Positions 35,109 through 44,656 are shown, counted from the first letter of the stretch. The stretch is DNA of 64,000 nt from an uncultured Bacteroides sp. (GCA_958453305.1 CAUDXH010000003.1:1-64000); one strand, 5' to 3'. Notes: generated by a model not told the origin, from the sequence alone. A program made the numbers and translations.

Positions 35109-37364
35109 ATGAAAAACATGCTTAAACAATCTTTCTTATTATGGTGCACTGTATTGTTCTCTTGCTTCATGCTTTCTTGTAAAGACGATGAAAACCCTAT
35201 AGGGGAGGCAATAGAGATAGATGAACAATATGTAAATATTACATTGGATGCAGAAGAAACCACGGCTTCGGTTAAGTTTACGGCTACTTCCGCTTGGAAG
35301 GCTTCTTTTAAAGAAGAGGCTTCGAATGACTGGATTGCTTTATCCAAAAAGAATGGAGTGGGAGGTCCGGTGGTGCTGGACTTGACTTTAAAGGTAAATG
35401 CTTCGGGTGCTGCCCGTGTGGCAACTCTTGTATTGTCATGTGGAAACTCAACAAAGGAAATCTCGGTAAGTCAAGGAGCAAGCTCGGTCCAGATTATGGA
35501 TGAAGCCGATGTGGAAGACTTGGATAGGTATTATAAGCCACAGGAGTTTGCCAATATGGATATGTTGCGCAGCGACTCCAAATGGTCTTGGTTCCGCTCT
35601 CGTCAAAGTGAACACTTCTTTGTGTTTTGGGAAGCAGGATTCGGTGATGACCCAAATGCTGAAACGGTTCCGGAACATATGCGGGTAGATGTTGATGACT
35701 TACTGAATAAGGCAGAGCGTTATTATCAGACGAATATTGAAAAACTGAAATTTGCCGAGTTGGGTAAAGGAAAATCCTATTTAGATAAATATAAAATGGA
35801 AATTTACCTGCTTTATCAAGAGGAATGGCTTGCTACTGGTTCGGGGTATGACAATAAAATCGGTGCTTTATGGGTAAATCCAAGTACATGTCAGCCGGTA
35901 GGTTCTACTATTGCGCATGAAATAGGTCACAGTTTCCAGTATCAGGTATATTGTGATAAATTATGTCAGGGAGAAACAGATGATTTGAAGTCGGGTTTCA
36001 GATATGGTTATGCCGGAAGCAACGGTGGAAATGGTTTTTGGGAACAATGTGCCCAGTGGCAGTCTTTCCAAGACTATCCGGAAGAAATGTTTACTTCTTA
36101 TAACTTTGATGTATGGCTTAACAACAATCATCGTCATTTTGAACATGAATGGATGCGCTATGCCAGCTATTGGTTGCAGACCTATTGGACTGCTAAGCAT
36201 GGGGTAGAAGCTGTTGGCAATGTTTGGAAGAAATCAGTTTATCCGGATGATGCCATTCAGACTTACATGAAGCTATATTGCGGTAATGACTGGAGCCGGA
36301 TGAAGAATGAACTTTATGACTATGCCAGCCGCATGGCTACTTTTGATATTGAAGGTATGAAAGCTTATTCGGATGGTTATCTGAACCGCTATCATACTAC
36401 GCTTTATCAGAACGGAGAATATTATCAGGTGGCTTATGCCAATTGTCCGGGAACGACAGGATTTAATGTGATTCCTTTAAATGTTCCGGAAGCCAATACG
36501 GTAGTTGAGGCTGATTTTGTAGGTTTGAATCCGGGGGATGCCTTATCTCCGCTTGATCCGGGCGATTATATGGAGGCAGAAGCTGTGAAGGGTAAGGTCA
36601 GAACATATAATGCTGTTGGTAATGCTGCTGATGCCGGATGGATGTATGGCTTTGTGGCATTATTGGAAAACGGGGAGCGTAAGTATACTGAAGGTGCTTC
36701 GATAAAAAACGGAAAGGTAAGCTTTGAGGTTCCTGCCGGTACAAAGAATTTATATTTCATTGTTTTGGGAGCTCCGGCTCAATACAAGTCAAATCCGTGG
36801 GATGAAAAAGAACTGACCGATGAACAGTGGCCGTATAAGGTGAAGTTTACACATACTGATTTGCTTGGAAATGTAGAATTGGATATGGACGCTTCACCTC
36901 AAAATATTGAGTTGACTTATAATGTTTCGATTAAAGCGGATGCTCAGAGTTATGATGGTACTCAGGTCAGCTTGGTTGATAATGGGGATATCGTAAAATT
37001 GGCAAAAGCTTTTGTGATGCAACCTTCGGCTATTTCGGCTACTATTTTATCGCCAAAGACCGAGCCTGAGCCGAATGGTATTGCTTTTGCTGCGGTAAAA
37101 TCAGATAATACTTTTGATTATAATACTACGGCCAACGGATGGGGCTTCTGGTTTGACAGCAAAGGGCAGCCTATAGGATGGGGAGCTGATAACGATAGCC
37201 GTGTCTTTATAGAGTTTGCTGCCGATACGTTCCTGTTTACCATCGGACAGTATCCGGGAAAATGCAAGGTGGGTGATACGTATCAGGTTAAAGAGGCTTT
37301 GATATATATGAAGGGTGGATCGCAATATATTGCTAGACTTACGTTTAATATTACAATAAAATAG
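35109..37364 (+). CDS. BACON-domain lipoprotein with HExxH, putative surface metallopeptidase
   Basis: The 751-aa protein has a lipobox (MLSC, C24) followed by KDDE, an acidic surface-export signal. A BACON-type beta-sandwich (about 40-125: TASVKFTATSAWKASF) leads into a domain of about 300 residues with HEIGH at 270-274, the zinc-peptidase HExxH motif. A candidate third ligand, E312 in FWEQCAQW, lies 38 residues on, as in gluzincins. The middle part is beta-rich. The last 130 residues contain WGFWFDSKGQ and resemble the SGBP modules. Similar HExxH proteins of unknown function (DUF6055-like, name tentative) occur in Bacteroides PULs. Cleavage of a glycoprotein backbone is inferred and not shown. 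Confidence 0.65.
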   Translation: MKNMLKQSFLLWCTVLFSCFMLSCKDDENPIGEAIEIDEQYVNITLDAEETTASVKFTATSAWKASFKEEASNDWIALSKKNGVGGPVVLDLTLKVNASGAARVATLVLSCGNSTKEISVSQGASSVQIMDEADVEDLDRYYKPQEFANMDMLRSDSKWSWFRSRQSEHFFVFWEAGFGDDPNAETVPEHMRVDVDDLLNKAERYYQTNIEKLKFAELGKGKSYLDKYKMEIYLLYQEEWLATGSGYDNKIGALWVNPSTCQPVGSTIAHEIGHSFQYQVYCDKLCQGETDDLKSGFRYGYAGSNGGNGFWEQCAQWQSFQDYPEEMFTSYNFDVWLNNNHRHFEHEWMRYASYWLQTYWTAKHGVEAVGNVWKKSVYPDDAIQTYMKLYCGNDWSRMKNELYDYASRMATFDIEGMKAYSDGYLNRYHTTLYQNGEYYQVAYANCPGTTGFNVIPLNVPEANTVVEADFVGLNPGDALSPLDPGDYMEAEAVKGKVRTYNAVGNAADAGWMYGFVALLENGERKYTEGASIKNGKVSFEVPAGTKNLYFIVLGAPAQYKSNPWDEKELTDEQWPYKVKFTHTDLLGNVELDMDASPQNIELTYNVSIKADAQSYDGTQVSLVDNGDIVKLAKAFVMQPSAISATILSPKTEPEPNGIAFAAVKSDNTFDYNTTANGWGFWFDSKGQPIGWGADNDSRVFIEFAADTFLFTIGQYPGKCKVGDTYQVKEALIYMKGGSQYIARLTFNITIK

Positions 37365-37399
37365 ACGTTATGTAATCTGTTTTTTGGGCTATTCAGAAG

Positions 37400-37444
37400 A
37401 AAAGAGACTGTTTCATGGATATAAATGAAATGGTCTCTTTTTTA
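37400..37444 (+). terminator. Terminator after the putative peptidase gene
   Basis: The stem aaagagactgtttca/tgaaatggtctcttt with a 10-nt loop and a T-run follows the stop by about 36 bp. The rest of the 251-bp gap to GH97 holds a repeated gtaacatg (37461 and 37512) and a -7 element at 37570; I see no 21-bp-spaced operator of the type found elsewhere in this PUL. Confidence 0.8.
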
Positions 37445-37569
37445 TGTAAATAGCCTCTATGTAACATGGCTGTATGTAAATGTTCGTTTTTCAACAATGA
37501 ATCATGAAAATGTAACATGATAGGTAGTCTTTTGTATCATTATTGCCTAAATAAAGGAAAGAATACACT

Positions 37570-37577
37570 TATCTTTG
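37570..37577 (+). promoter_or_regulatory. -7 element of the GH97-GH43 operon
   Basis: TATCTTTG is a perfect match, with a start near 37584 and a leader of 32-38 nt. With the terminator upstream it defines a separate transcription unit covering GH97, three GH43 genes and the GH31 remnant. Confidence 0.6.
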
Positions 37578-37615
37578 TTAAGGAACATTTTTAAAACTTT
37601 TGTAAAAAGAATCAG

Positions 37616-39565
37616 ATGTATATGAAAAGACACATGTTTTTGGCTGCAGCCCTTTGGGGATGTCTTGCCGTAAATGCTGACAAACAATTTACCAGTCCTG
37701 ACGGACGCTTACAAGTAACCGTATCCGATGATGCGGGAAAACCTACTTATCAGATTACCTATGACGGTGTAACATTTCTAGAAAAATCTCCTTTGGGGTT
37801 GATTACGAATATCGGAGATTATTCACAGAATATGACGTTGAGCGAAGAGATGAAACAAAGCTCAATTGATGAACGATATAGTTTGAATACAATTAAGCAG
37901 CGTGATGTACATTATACAGCAACCGAAGCTGTTTGTCCGTTTGTGCGTGACGGTAAAGTCATTTATGATGTTATTTTTCGTGTGAGTAATCGTGACGTGG
38001 CTTTTCGATATAAAATGTATCCACAGCGAAATACCTTATGTTGTGTAATCGATGCAGAAGCTACTGGTTTTTCTTTGCCTGAAGGAACTACTACGTTCTT
38101 ATGCCCACAGAGTAAGCCGATGGGTGGATTTGCCCGTACCTCCCCAAGTTATGAAACAGGATATACCGTCGATGATGCGATGGGGAAAAATGGATGGGGT
38201 GAAGGTTATAGTTTCCCCTGTTTGTTCCGTAATGCTGATAAGGGGTGGGTGTTGATTTCAGAAACAGGAGTTGACAGTTATTATTGTGGAAGTCGTCTGT
38301 TAAATCAGGCAGGAGGACTTTATACCATAGGCTTTCCCCAGGCTGGAGAATATAATGGAAATGGAACGACCAATCCGGGGCTTGCTTTACCGGGGGAAAC
38401 TCCTTGGCGTACGATAACAGTGGGAACTACTTTGGCTCCTATTGTAGAAACTACAGTTCCTTTTGATGTGGTGAAACCTCTATATGAAGCATCAAAAAAA
38501 TATGAATATGGTTGTGGTACGTGGAGTTGGATTATTGCTGGAGATGGAAGTATGACTTATGATGACCAAAAGCGTTATATTGATTTCTGTGCAGCTATGG
38601 GATATAGAACAGTATTGGTTGATGCACTTTGGGATACACGCGTGGGTTATGAAAAGATTGAAGAATTGGCACGTTATGCAGATTCAAAAGGTGTAGGCTT
38701 ATATCTTTGGTATAATTCAAATGGATATTGGAATGACGCTCCTCAAGGACCTAGAGGAAAGATGAATAATACCATTGCTCGCCGTAAGGAGATGAAATGG
38801 ATGCAGCGTATTGGTGTACGCGGAATTAAGGTTGACTTTGTGGGAAGTGATAAGCAGGTAACTATGCAGCTGTATGAGGATATCCTTGCTGATGCAAATG
38901 ATTACGGATTATTGGTTATTTTCCATGGATGTACGCTGCCGCGCGGATGGGAACGTATGTATCCAAACTTTGCAGCAAGTGAAGCTGTGCTGGCAAGTGA
39001 AAACATGAATTTCTCGCAGGGAAGCTGTGATGCTGAAGCCTTTAATGCTTGTCTCCATCCGTTTATCCGTAATACTGTAGGAAGTATGGATTTCGGAGGA
39101 AGTACACTTAACCGTTATTATAATAGCAAGAATGAACCGAGAGGTAGCCGAAGAGTGACTTCTGACGTGTTTGCCTTGGCAACAGCTGTGCTTTTCCAGA
39201 GTCCGGTTCAACATTTTGCACTTGCGCCGAATAATATGACTGATGCACCGGCGTGGGCTATTGATTTTATGAAACAAGTTCCTACTACTTGGGATGAAGT
39301 GCGTTTTATTGATGGTTATCCGGGTAAATATGTAGTAATGGCACGCCGTCATGGTGATACTTGGTATGTAGCAGGTATTAATGCGCAGAAAGAAATACTT
39401 AAGCTGAAAGTTACGTTGCCTATGTTTGAGGCAGGAACTAAGGTGAAACTTTTCAGTGATGACAAAGAGCTGCAAGGTGCTGTAAAAGACGTAAAACTGA
39501 ATAAAAAACAGGAAATTACGCTCTCTATTCCTTGCAATGGGGGTATTGTAGTGACAAATAACTAA
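37616..39565 (+). CDS. GH97 alpha-glycosidase, probably a retaining alpha-galactosidase
   Basis: The 649-aa protein has a signal peptide (ending AVNA), the N-terminal GH97 beta-sandwich (about 25-270), a (beta/alpha)8 barrel (about 285-560) and a small C-terminal beta domain. GH97 splits into inverting alpha-glucosidases (SusB) and retaining alpha-galactosidases (BT1871) that use an Asp nucleophile. Here D407 in IKVDFVGSDKQ occupies the position expected for that nucleophile, followed by FHGCTLPRGWERMYPN, so I favour the retaining alpha-galactosidase group. Start codons at 37616 and 37622 are both in frame. It heads a run of GH43 genes. Confidence 0.82.
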   Translation: MYMKRHMFLAAALWGCLAVNADKQFTSPDGRLQVTVSDDAGKPTYQITYDGVTFLEKSPLGLITNIGDYSQNMTLSEEMKQSSIDERYSLNTIKQRDVHYTATEAVCPFVRDGKVIYDVIFRVSNRDVAFRYKMYPQRNTLCCVIDAEATGFSLPEGTTTFLCPQSKPMGGFARTSPSYETGYTVDDAMGKNGWGEGYSFPCLFRNADKGWVLISETGVDSYYCGSRLLNQAGGLYTIGFPQAGEYNGNGTTNPGLALPGETPWRTITVGTTLAPIVETTVPFDVVKPLYEASKKYEYGCGTWSWIIAGDGSMTYDDQKRYIDFCAAMGYRTVLVDALWDTRVGYEKIEELARYADSKGVGLYLWYNSNGYWNDAPQGPRGKMNNTIARRKEMKWMQRIGVRGIKVDFVGSDKQVTMQLYEDILADANDYGLLVIFHGCTLPRGWERMYPNFAASEAVLASENMNFSQGSCDAEAFNACLHPFIRNTVGSMDFGGSTLNRYYNSKNEPRGSRRVTSDVFALATAVLFQSPVQHFALAPNNMTDAPAWAIDFMKQVPTTWDEVRFIDGYPGKYVVMARRHGDTWYVAGINAQKEILKLKVTLPMFEAGTKVKLFSDDKELQGAVKDVKLNKKQEITLSIPCNGGIVVTNN

Positions 39566-39577
39566 GAATAGACGATT

Positions 39578-41674
39578 ATGAAAAGAACAGTTTTTGCATT
39601 GATTGCCAGTATTGCGATATGTGCTCCTATGGCAGCGCAGACTTCATGGACGGCAGATAATGGGAATGGCACTTATACGAATCCACTGTTTTATGATGAG
39701 TTTTCCGATCCGGATATTATCCGGGTCGGTGATGATTTCTATCTGGCAGGGACCACGATGCATGCTATGCCTGGCTTGGTGGTGCTTCACTCCAAGGATT
39801 TAGTGAACTGGAAATTTTTGAGTTATGCTTTTGAAAGCCTTAAGGTGGGTGAAGAGTTTAATCTTGAAAACGGGAAAGAAGCATACGGACAAGGTATTTG
39901 GGCTCCATGTATTCGTTATCATAAAGGGAAATTCTATATATTCTCCAATATTAATGGGTATGGTATGCAGGTCTTTATAGCCGATAACCCGTCCGGACCA
40001 TGGGAGCATAAAGAGATGGGAGGTGATATTTATGATCTCTCAGTGCTGTTTGATGATGATGGAAAGATTTATGCGGTATATAAATATGATGAGGTGCGGA
40101 TGATTGAGGTGAAACCAGATTTCAGTGGTTATGTAGAAGGAAGTGAGAAAGTCATTATTCCTGCTGGTAATGCCATGGGTGAAGGACATCATTTTTATAA
40201 GATAAACGGTAAATACTATATTATCAGTGCCAATTATTCGCCGATAGGGCGGATGCAGTGTGCACGTGCTGATTCTCCGGAAGGTCCTTACGAAACGGTG
40301 ACTATAAGTACAAAGGAAACTATGGGGACGGAACGTGTATGGGGAGTAAGTAATGTGGGATTAGGAACTCCGGTTCCGGAAGATGGTACGAAATTCAATT
40401 TGTGGAAACCGGCTGCCAATGATTTTGGAGCGGTTCCTTTGCATCAAGGAGGTATTGTGGATTTACCGAATGGTGACTGGTGGGGATTTTCGATGACTGA
40501 TTTTCGCTCGGTAGGGCGTACTACTTGCTTGTCGCCGGTGACTTGGGTTGATGGGTGGCCTTACTTTGGGCTGCCTGGAAATCTGGGCAGAAGTCCGCGA
40601 ACATGGGTGAAGCCGAATGTTGAAGTGAAAGTAGAGCCTCATGCTCCATATCAGAGGAGTGATGATTTCGGGGGAAAGCAGTTACTCCCTATTTGGCAAT
40701 GGAACCATAATCCGGTAAACAGCAAGTGGGAATTGAATCGTAAGGAAGGTGTATTACGTTTACACACAATGCCTGCCCGTCAATTTCTGTGGGCGAAAAA
40801 TACGTTGACACAGCGTGGTATAGGTCCGATATCTTCAGCTACAGTATTATTGGATGCAGCAAAACTGAAGAAAGGAGATATTGCTGGTTTGGGGTTACTG
40901 AATATGCCATATGCAACATTGGGTGTTACTCCTGAGAAAAAAGGATATACTTTGCACTGGTATGCGCAGGAAGATGGCAGAAAACAAGAGGTTGCATTAG
41001 AAAATTCATGCATTTATTTACGCGTGACGGGGGTTTTTGATTGTGATATGGCGCAATTCAGCTATAGCTTAGATGGACATACATTTATTAATATAGGTGA
41101 CAGCGTGTGTATGCCTTATCAGTTGAAAACGTTTCAGGGTACGCGTTATGCTCTTTTTGCCTATAATACAGAAGGTAGGAATGGAGGATATGCGGAGTTT
41201 GATGACTTTAAAGTAGATGAACCGATGGCAAATCGCTCTGCTAATCTTCCGCTTGGAAAGGTAATTAGGTTGACAAATAGAGGGAATGGCAGCCTGGTAT
41301 GGGCGAGTGCGCATGGCATGCTCCGTTCGGCAGGTAAAAATTCGAAGGAAGCAAAGAGTAAAGCTTGCCTTTTCAAAGTACATGATAGAGGACAAGGACG
41401 TGTAGCTTTGGAGGCTCTTGATGGCAGTGGCTTTGTGACTGTGGTAGGTGCCGGACTGGCTGCTGATGTACGTACGTTGAAACAAGAAAGTGAAGGAAGT
41501 CTTTTCCAGTGGCAAGATATGCTTTACGGACAATGTATGCTTCTTTCCTTGAAGACTCAACGTTTTGTTGGACTTAATCCGGAAACAGGTGAACCTTATT
41601 CTGCCGACTGGTCGGGAGCAGATCCGGACCGGAAAGATGGAACGGTATTTACCTGGAAGATAATAGAACCTTAA
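39578..41674 (+). CDS. GH43 glycosidase with C-terminal beta-trefoil-like domain
   Basis: This is a predicted inverting alpha-L-arabinofuranosidase or beta-xylosidase (698 aa). A signal peptide (ending MAAQ) is followed by the five-bladed propeller with base D44 in FSDPDIIRVGDDFYLAG, pKa-modulating D153 in IYDLSVLFDDDG and acid E202 in GEGHHFYK. A concanavalin-like domain (about 355-555) follows, then a C-terminal region (about 560-698) with repeated hydrophobic and Gly-rich strands that looks like a beta-trefoil. It begins 12 bp after GH97. No lipobox, so it is probably periplasmic. The PUL context favours arabinofuranosidase. Confidence 0.85.
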   Translation: MKRTVFALIASIAICAPMAAQTSWTADNGNGTYTNPLFYDEFSDPDIIRVGDDFYLAGTTMHAMPGLVVLHSKDLVNWKFLSYAFESLKVGEEFNLENGKEAYGQGIWAPCIRYHKGKFYIFSNINGYGMQVFIADNPSGPWEHKEMGGDIYDLSVLFDDDGKIYAVYKYDEVRMIEVKPDFSGYVEGSEKVIIPAGNAMGEGHHFYKINGKYYIISANYSPIGRMQCARADSPEGPYETVTISTKETMGTERVWGVSNVGLGTPVPEDGTKFNLWKPAANDFGAVPLHQGGIVDLPNGDWWGFSMTDFRSVGRTTCLSPVTWVDGWPYFGLPGNLGRSPRTWVKPNVEVKVEPHAPYQRSDDFGGKQLLPIWQWNHNPVNSKWELNRKEGVLRLHTMPARQFLWAKNTLTQRGIGPISSATVLLDAAKLKKGDIAGLGLLNMPYATLGVTPEKKGYTLHWYAQEDGRKQEVALENSCIYLRVTGVFDCDMAQFSYSLDGHTFINIGDSVCMPYQLKTFQGTRYALFAYNTEGRNGGYAEFDDFKVDEPMANRSANLPLGKVIRLTNRGNGSLVWASAHGMLRSAGKNSKEAKSKACLFKVHDRGQGRVALEALDGSGFVTVVGAGLAADVRTLKQESEGSLFQWQDMLYGQCMLLSLKTQRFVGLNPETGEPYSADWSGADPDRKDGTVFTWKIIEP

Positions 41675-41705
41675 TTTAAATTTCTTATATCTTAATAGTT
41701 AGCTT

Positions 41706-43025
41706 ATGAAACGAAGTGCTTTTTCTTTAATTATGTTAGCTTCTGCTTTTGCAGCACAGGCACAAGACCCGATAATTCAGACAAATTATACGGCTGATCC
41801 ATCGCCGATTGTTCTAAATGATACGATTTTTCTTTATACTTCGCATGATGAAGACGATGCAACTGGATTTAAAATGTTAAACTGGTTGTTATATACTTCT
41901 ACTGATATGGTAAATTGGACAGATCATGGAGTGATTGCATCGCTTGAAGATTTCAAGTGGAGAAAACGTGATAATGGTGCGTGGGCGCAACAGGTAGTGA
42001 CACGTAACGGAAAATATTATATGTATTGCCCGCTCCATGGAAATGGAATAGGGGTATTAGTATCTGATTCTCCTTACGGACCGTTTAAGGACCCACTGGG
42101 AAAACCTTTGGTCTGGCAACAAGAGCACTGGAATGATATCGATCCGACTGTTTTTATTGATGATGACGGACAGGCTTATATGTATTGGGGAAATCCTGAT
42201 TTATATATGGTAAAACTGAATGAGGATATGATTTCTTATTCGGGAAAGATTGAAAAACTGAAAACTCCTGAGCATTATCAGGAAGGACCTTGGTTTTATA
42301 AACGTGAAGGTAAGTATTATCTGGCTTATGCTTCTACTTGTTGTCCGGAGGGGCTAGGATATGCTATGAGTGACAAACCGACTGGACCGTGGACCTTTAA
42401 AGGATATATCATGCGACCCACTGACCGTGATCGTGGAAATCATCCGGGTATTGTTGATTATAAGGGTAAAACCTATGTGTTTGGTCAGAGTTATGATTTG
42501 CTGAAAATTGATACACCTCAGCATTCTGAAAGACGTTCGGTGAATGCTGCTGAAATGAAATATAATCCAGATGGAACGATACAAGAAGTTCCTTACTGGA
42601 AAGACACTGTGTTGGAACAAATCGAACCTTTGAGTCCATACCATCGAGTGGAAGCTGAAACCATGGCTTGGGGAAAAGGCTTGAAGACTGATAAAAAAGC
42701 AGAAAGAGAAATTTATGTAACAAAAATAGATGATGCTGATGCATTGACTGTAAGAGGAGTAGATTTCGGGAAAAAGGGTGCGAAACGATTTACGGCTTCT
42801 GTGGCTTCTGCTTTGGGAGCTTGTTCGATTGAAATTCATCTGGATAGTGCAGAGGGACCTTTGGTTGGTAAACTGAATATAGAAAAAACTGGTGGCATGG
42901 ATCAATATAAGGAATTTACTTGTAAAATTAAGGGAGCAAAAGGAATCCATGATTTGGTCTTCCGCTTTACAGGAAGTGCAAAAACCGATTTGTTTAACTG
43001 GGATTATTGGAAATTTGAAAAGTAA
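41706..43025 (+). CDS. GH43 glycosidase with CBM6-like domain (tandem copy 1)
   Basis: The 439-aa protein has a signal peptide (ending AAQAQ), the GH43 propeller with base D31 in YTADPSPIV, D146 in DIDPTVFIDDDG and acid E193 in YQEGPWFYKR, and a C-terminal beta-sandwich (about 310-439) of CBM6 type. It is a clear paralogue of the next gene, matching from the signal peptide to the last strand. Debranching of alpha-L-arabinofuranosides is the likely role, but GH43 also contains galactosidases and xylosidases. Confidence 0.85.
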   Translation: MKRSAFSLIMLASAFAAQAQDPIIQTNYTADPSPIVLNDTIFLYTSHDEDDATGFKMLNWLLYTSTDMVNWTDHGVIASLEDFKWRKRDNGAWAQQVVTRNGKYYMYCPLHGNGIGVLVSDSPYGPFKDPLGKPLVWQQEHWNDIDPTVFIDDDGQAYMYWGNPDLYMVKLNEDMISYSGKIEKLKTPEHYQEGPWFYKREGKYYLAYASTCCPEGLGYAMSDKPTGPWTFKGYIMRPTDRDRGNHPGIVDYKGKTYVFGQSYDLLKIDTPQHSERRSVNAAEMKYNPDGTIQEVPYWKDTVLEQIEPLSPYHRVEAETMAWGKGLKTDKKAEREIYVTKIDDADALTVRGVDFGKKGAKRFTASVASALGACSIEIHLDSAEGPLVGKLNIEKTGGMDQYKEFTCKIKGAKGIHDLVFRFTGSAKTDLFNWDYWKFEK

Positions 43026-43031
43026 TTTACT

Positions 43032-44384
43032 ATGAAACGACATTTGTTTTCTTTGGCAGCTTGTATGGCTGCGGTTGCCTTACAGGCGCAGAATCCGATT
43101 ATACAGACATCTTATACAGCTGATCCAGCCCCGATGGTATATAATAATCGTTTATATCTTTATACCAGTCATGATGAGGATGGCTCTACTTGGTTTACCA
43201 TGAATGACTGGAAACTTTATTCTACAGATGATATGGTGAACTGGACAGAGCATCCTGTTCCTTTGTCATATAAAACATTTGAATGGGCAGGTGGTGATGC
43301 GTGGGCTGCCCAGTGTATTGAACGGAATGGGAAATTTTATATGTATGTGCCTGTAACCGACCGTAAAGGGGCTACTGCCATTGGTGTTGCTGTGGCAGAT
43401 TCACCTTACGGACCTTTTTATGATCCGTTAGGAAAACCGCTGGTGCAAACTGACTGGGGTAATATTGATCCGACTCCGTTTGTGGATGATGATGGTCAGG
43501 CATACTTATACTGGGGTAATCCGAACTGCTTTTATGTTAAGCTGAATGAGGATATGATTTCTTTTGAAGGGGATATTGTGAATGTGCCGATGACTGAAAA
43601 AGCATTTGGTAAGCGTGAAGGGAATCCGGAACGTGCCACTTTATATGAAGAAGCTCCTTGGTTGTATAAGCGGAAGGAAGTATATTATTTGTTCTTTGCT
43701 GGAGGACCGCTTCCTGAACATTTAGGTTATGCTACAAGCTCCACTCCGGCTGGTCCATGGAAGTATGGAGGAACAATGATGCCTGCTGAAGGGGGGAGTT
43801 TCACCAACCATCCAGGTATTGTAGATTTCAAGGGAAATACTTATTTGTTCTATCATAATGGAGAACTTCCTGGAGGAGGTGGATTTAACCGTTCGGTGTG
43901 CGTACAGCCTTTGACCTTTAATGCTGACGGAAGTATTTCAAGCATGAAGATGGATAAGCAAGGTATTCGTAAAAGTCTGTCGCCGCTGAACCCGTATCAG
44001 AAAACAGAAGCAGAAACGATTGCTTGGTCGGAAGGAATGAAGAGTTTCCAGTCTCCTCAAGTGGGGGTATTTCTAACAGCGTTGCGCGATGATGCTTTTG
44101 TTAAGGTGCGTGAAGTGGATTTTGGTAAGGAAGGAGCGTCTCGTTTCATTGCTCGTTTAGGAACCACTCATAATGAGAAGATTTTGATGGAAGTGCGTTT
44201 AGACAGTAAAGACGGGCAGTTACTGACTACGATGCGCGTACCACGTACCGGAGGCAGCGACCGATGGCGTCTGGTTGAAGCTGAAGTTCAGAAAGTAACA
44301 GGTGTACATGATGTATATTTTGTCTTTAAAGGAAGAGTTCCTAAGGATTTGGCTTATTTTGACTACTGGCGTTTTGTTAAATAA
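43032..44384 (+). CDS. GH43 glycosidase with CBM6-like domain (tandem copy 2)
   Basis: The 450-aa protein is the tandem paralogue of the gene 6 bp upstream. Catalytic residues are kept: D31 in YTADPAPMV, D146 in NIDPTPFVDDDG and acid E207 in YEEAPWLYKR. A 14-residue insertion (about 186-203, EKAFGKREGNPERAT) lies just before the acid, near the substrate pocket, so its specificity may differ from copy 1. The C-terminal CBM6-like domain spans about 320-450. Its stop codon overlaps the ATG of the GH31 remnant by one base. Confidence 0.85.
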   Translation: MKRHLFSLAACMAAVALQAQNPIIQTSYTADPAPMVYNNRLYLYTSHDEDGSTWFTMNDWKLYSTDDMVNWTEHPVPLSYKTFEWAGGDAWAAQCIERNGKFYMYVPVTDRKGATAIGVAVADSPYGPFYDPLGKPLVQTDWGNIDPTPFVDDDGQAYLYWGNPNCFYVKLNEDMISFEGDIVNVPMTEKAFGKREGNPERATLYEEAPWLYKRKEVYYLFFAGGPLPEHLGYATSSTPAGPWKYGGTMMPAEGGSFTNHPGIVDFKGNTYLFYHNGELPGGGGFNRSVCVQPLTFNADGSISSMKMDKQGIRKSLSPLNPYQKTEAETIAWSEGMKSFQSPQVGVFLTALRDDAFVKVREVDFGKEGASRFIARLGTTHNEKILMEVRLDSKDGQLLTTMRVPRTGGSDRWRLVEAEVQKVTGVHDVYFVFKGRVPKDLAYFDYWRFVK

Positions 44385-44656
44385 TGGCTGTATCGTATGA
44401 AGTATTCTTCTTTATCAGTGTAATGCCTGTATGGGGACAGCCGGCTGCATCGTATCGGCAAGAAAATGGAAAAGTGGTTTTTACGATAAACGATGCCAAA
44501 CTTCATATTTTGCCCTTGAGCGATAATGCTGTGAGGGTAAAATATGAACGGAAAGCTGTTCATCATTTTCCGGAATGGGTTTATGTAAACTCTGAAGGTC
44601 TGCCGAAGTATGCTTTTACTCACCATCGGATGAGTATCTTCACTAGGAGTATCTAG
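44384..44656 (+). pseudogene. Truncated GH31 N-terminal remnant
   Basis: The open stretch (90 codons) matches the start of GH31 alpha-glycosidases: YRQENGKVVFTINDAKLHI, then DNAVRVKYERK and EWVYVNSEGLPKY, the usual N-terminal beta-sandwich. It stops after about 90 residues, where a GH31 protein would run on for 600-800. The signal peptide also looks frameshifted: ATG at 44396 begins MKYSSLSV in another frame and stops at once. A terminator follows within 25 bp. This is best read as a decayed gene at the end of the GH97-GH43 operon. Confidence 0.75.

Noticed and set aside
37461..37519. Two gtaacatg copies before GH97
   Set aside because: The spacing of 51 bp and short length do not match the other operators; cannot be separated from chance in AT-rich DNA.
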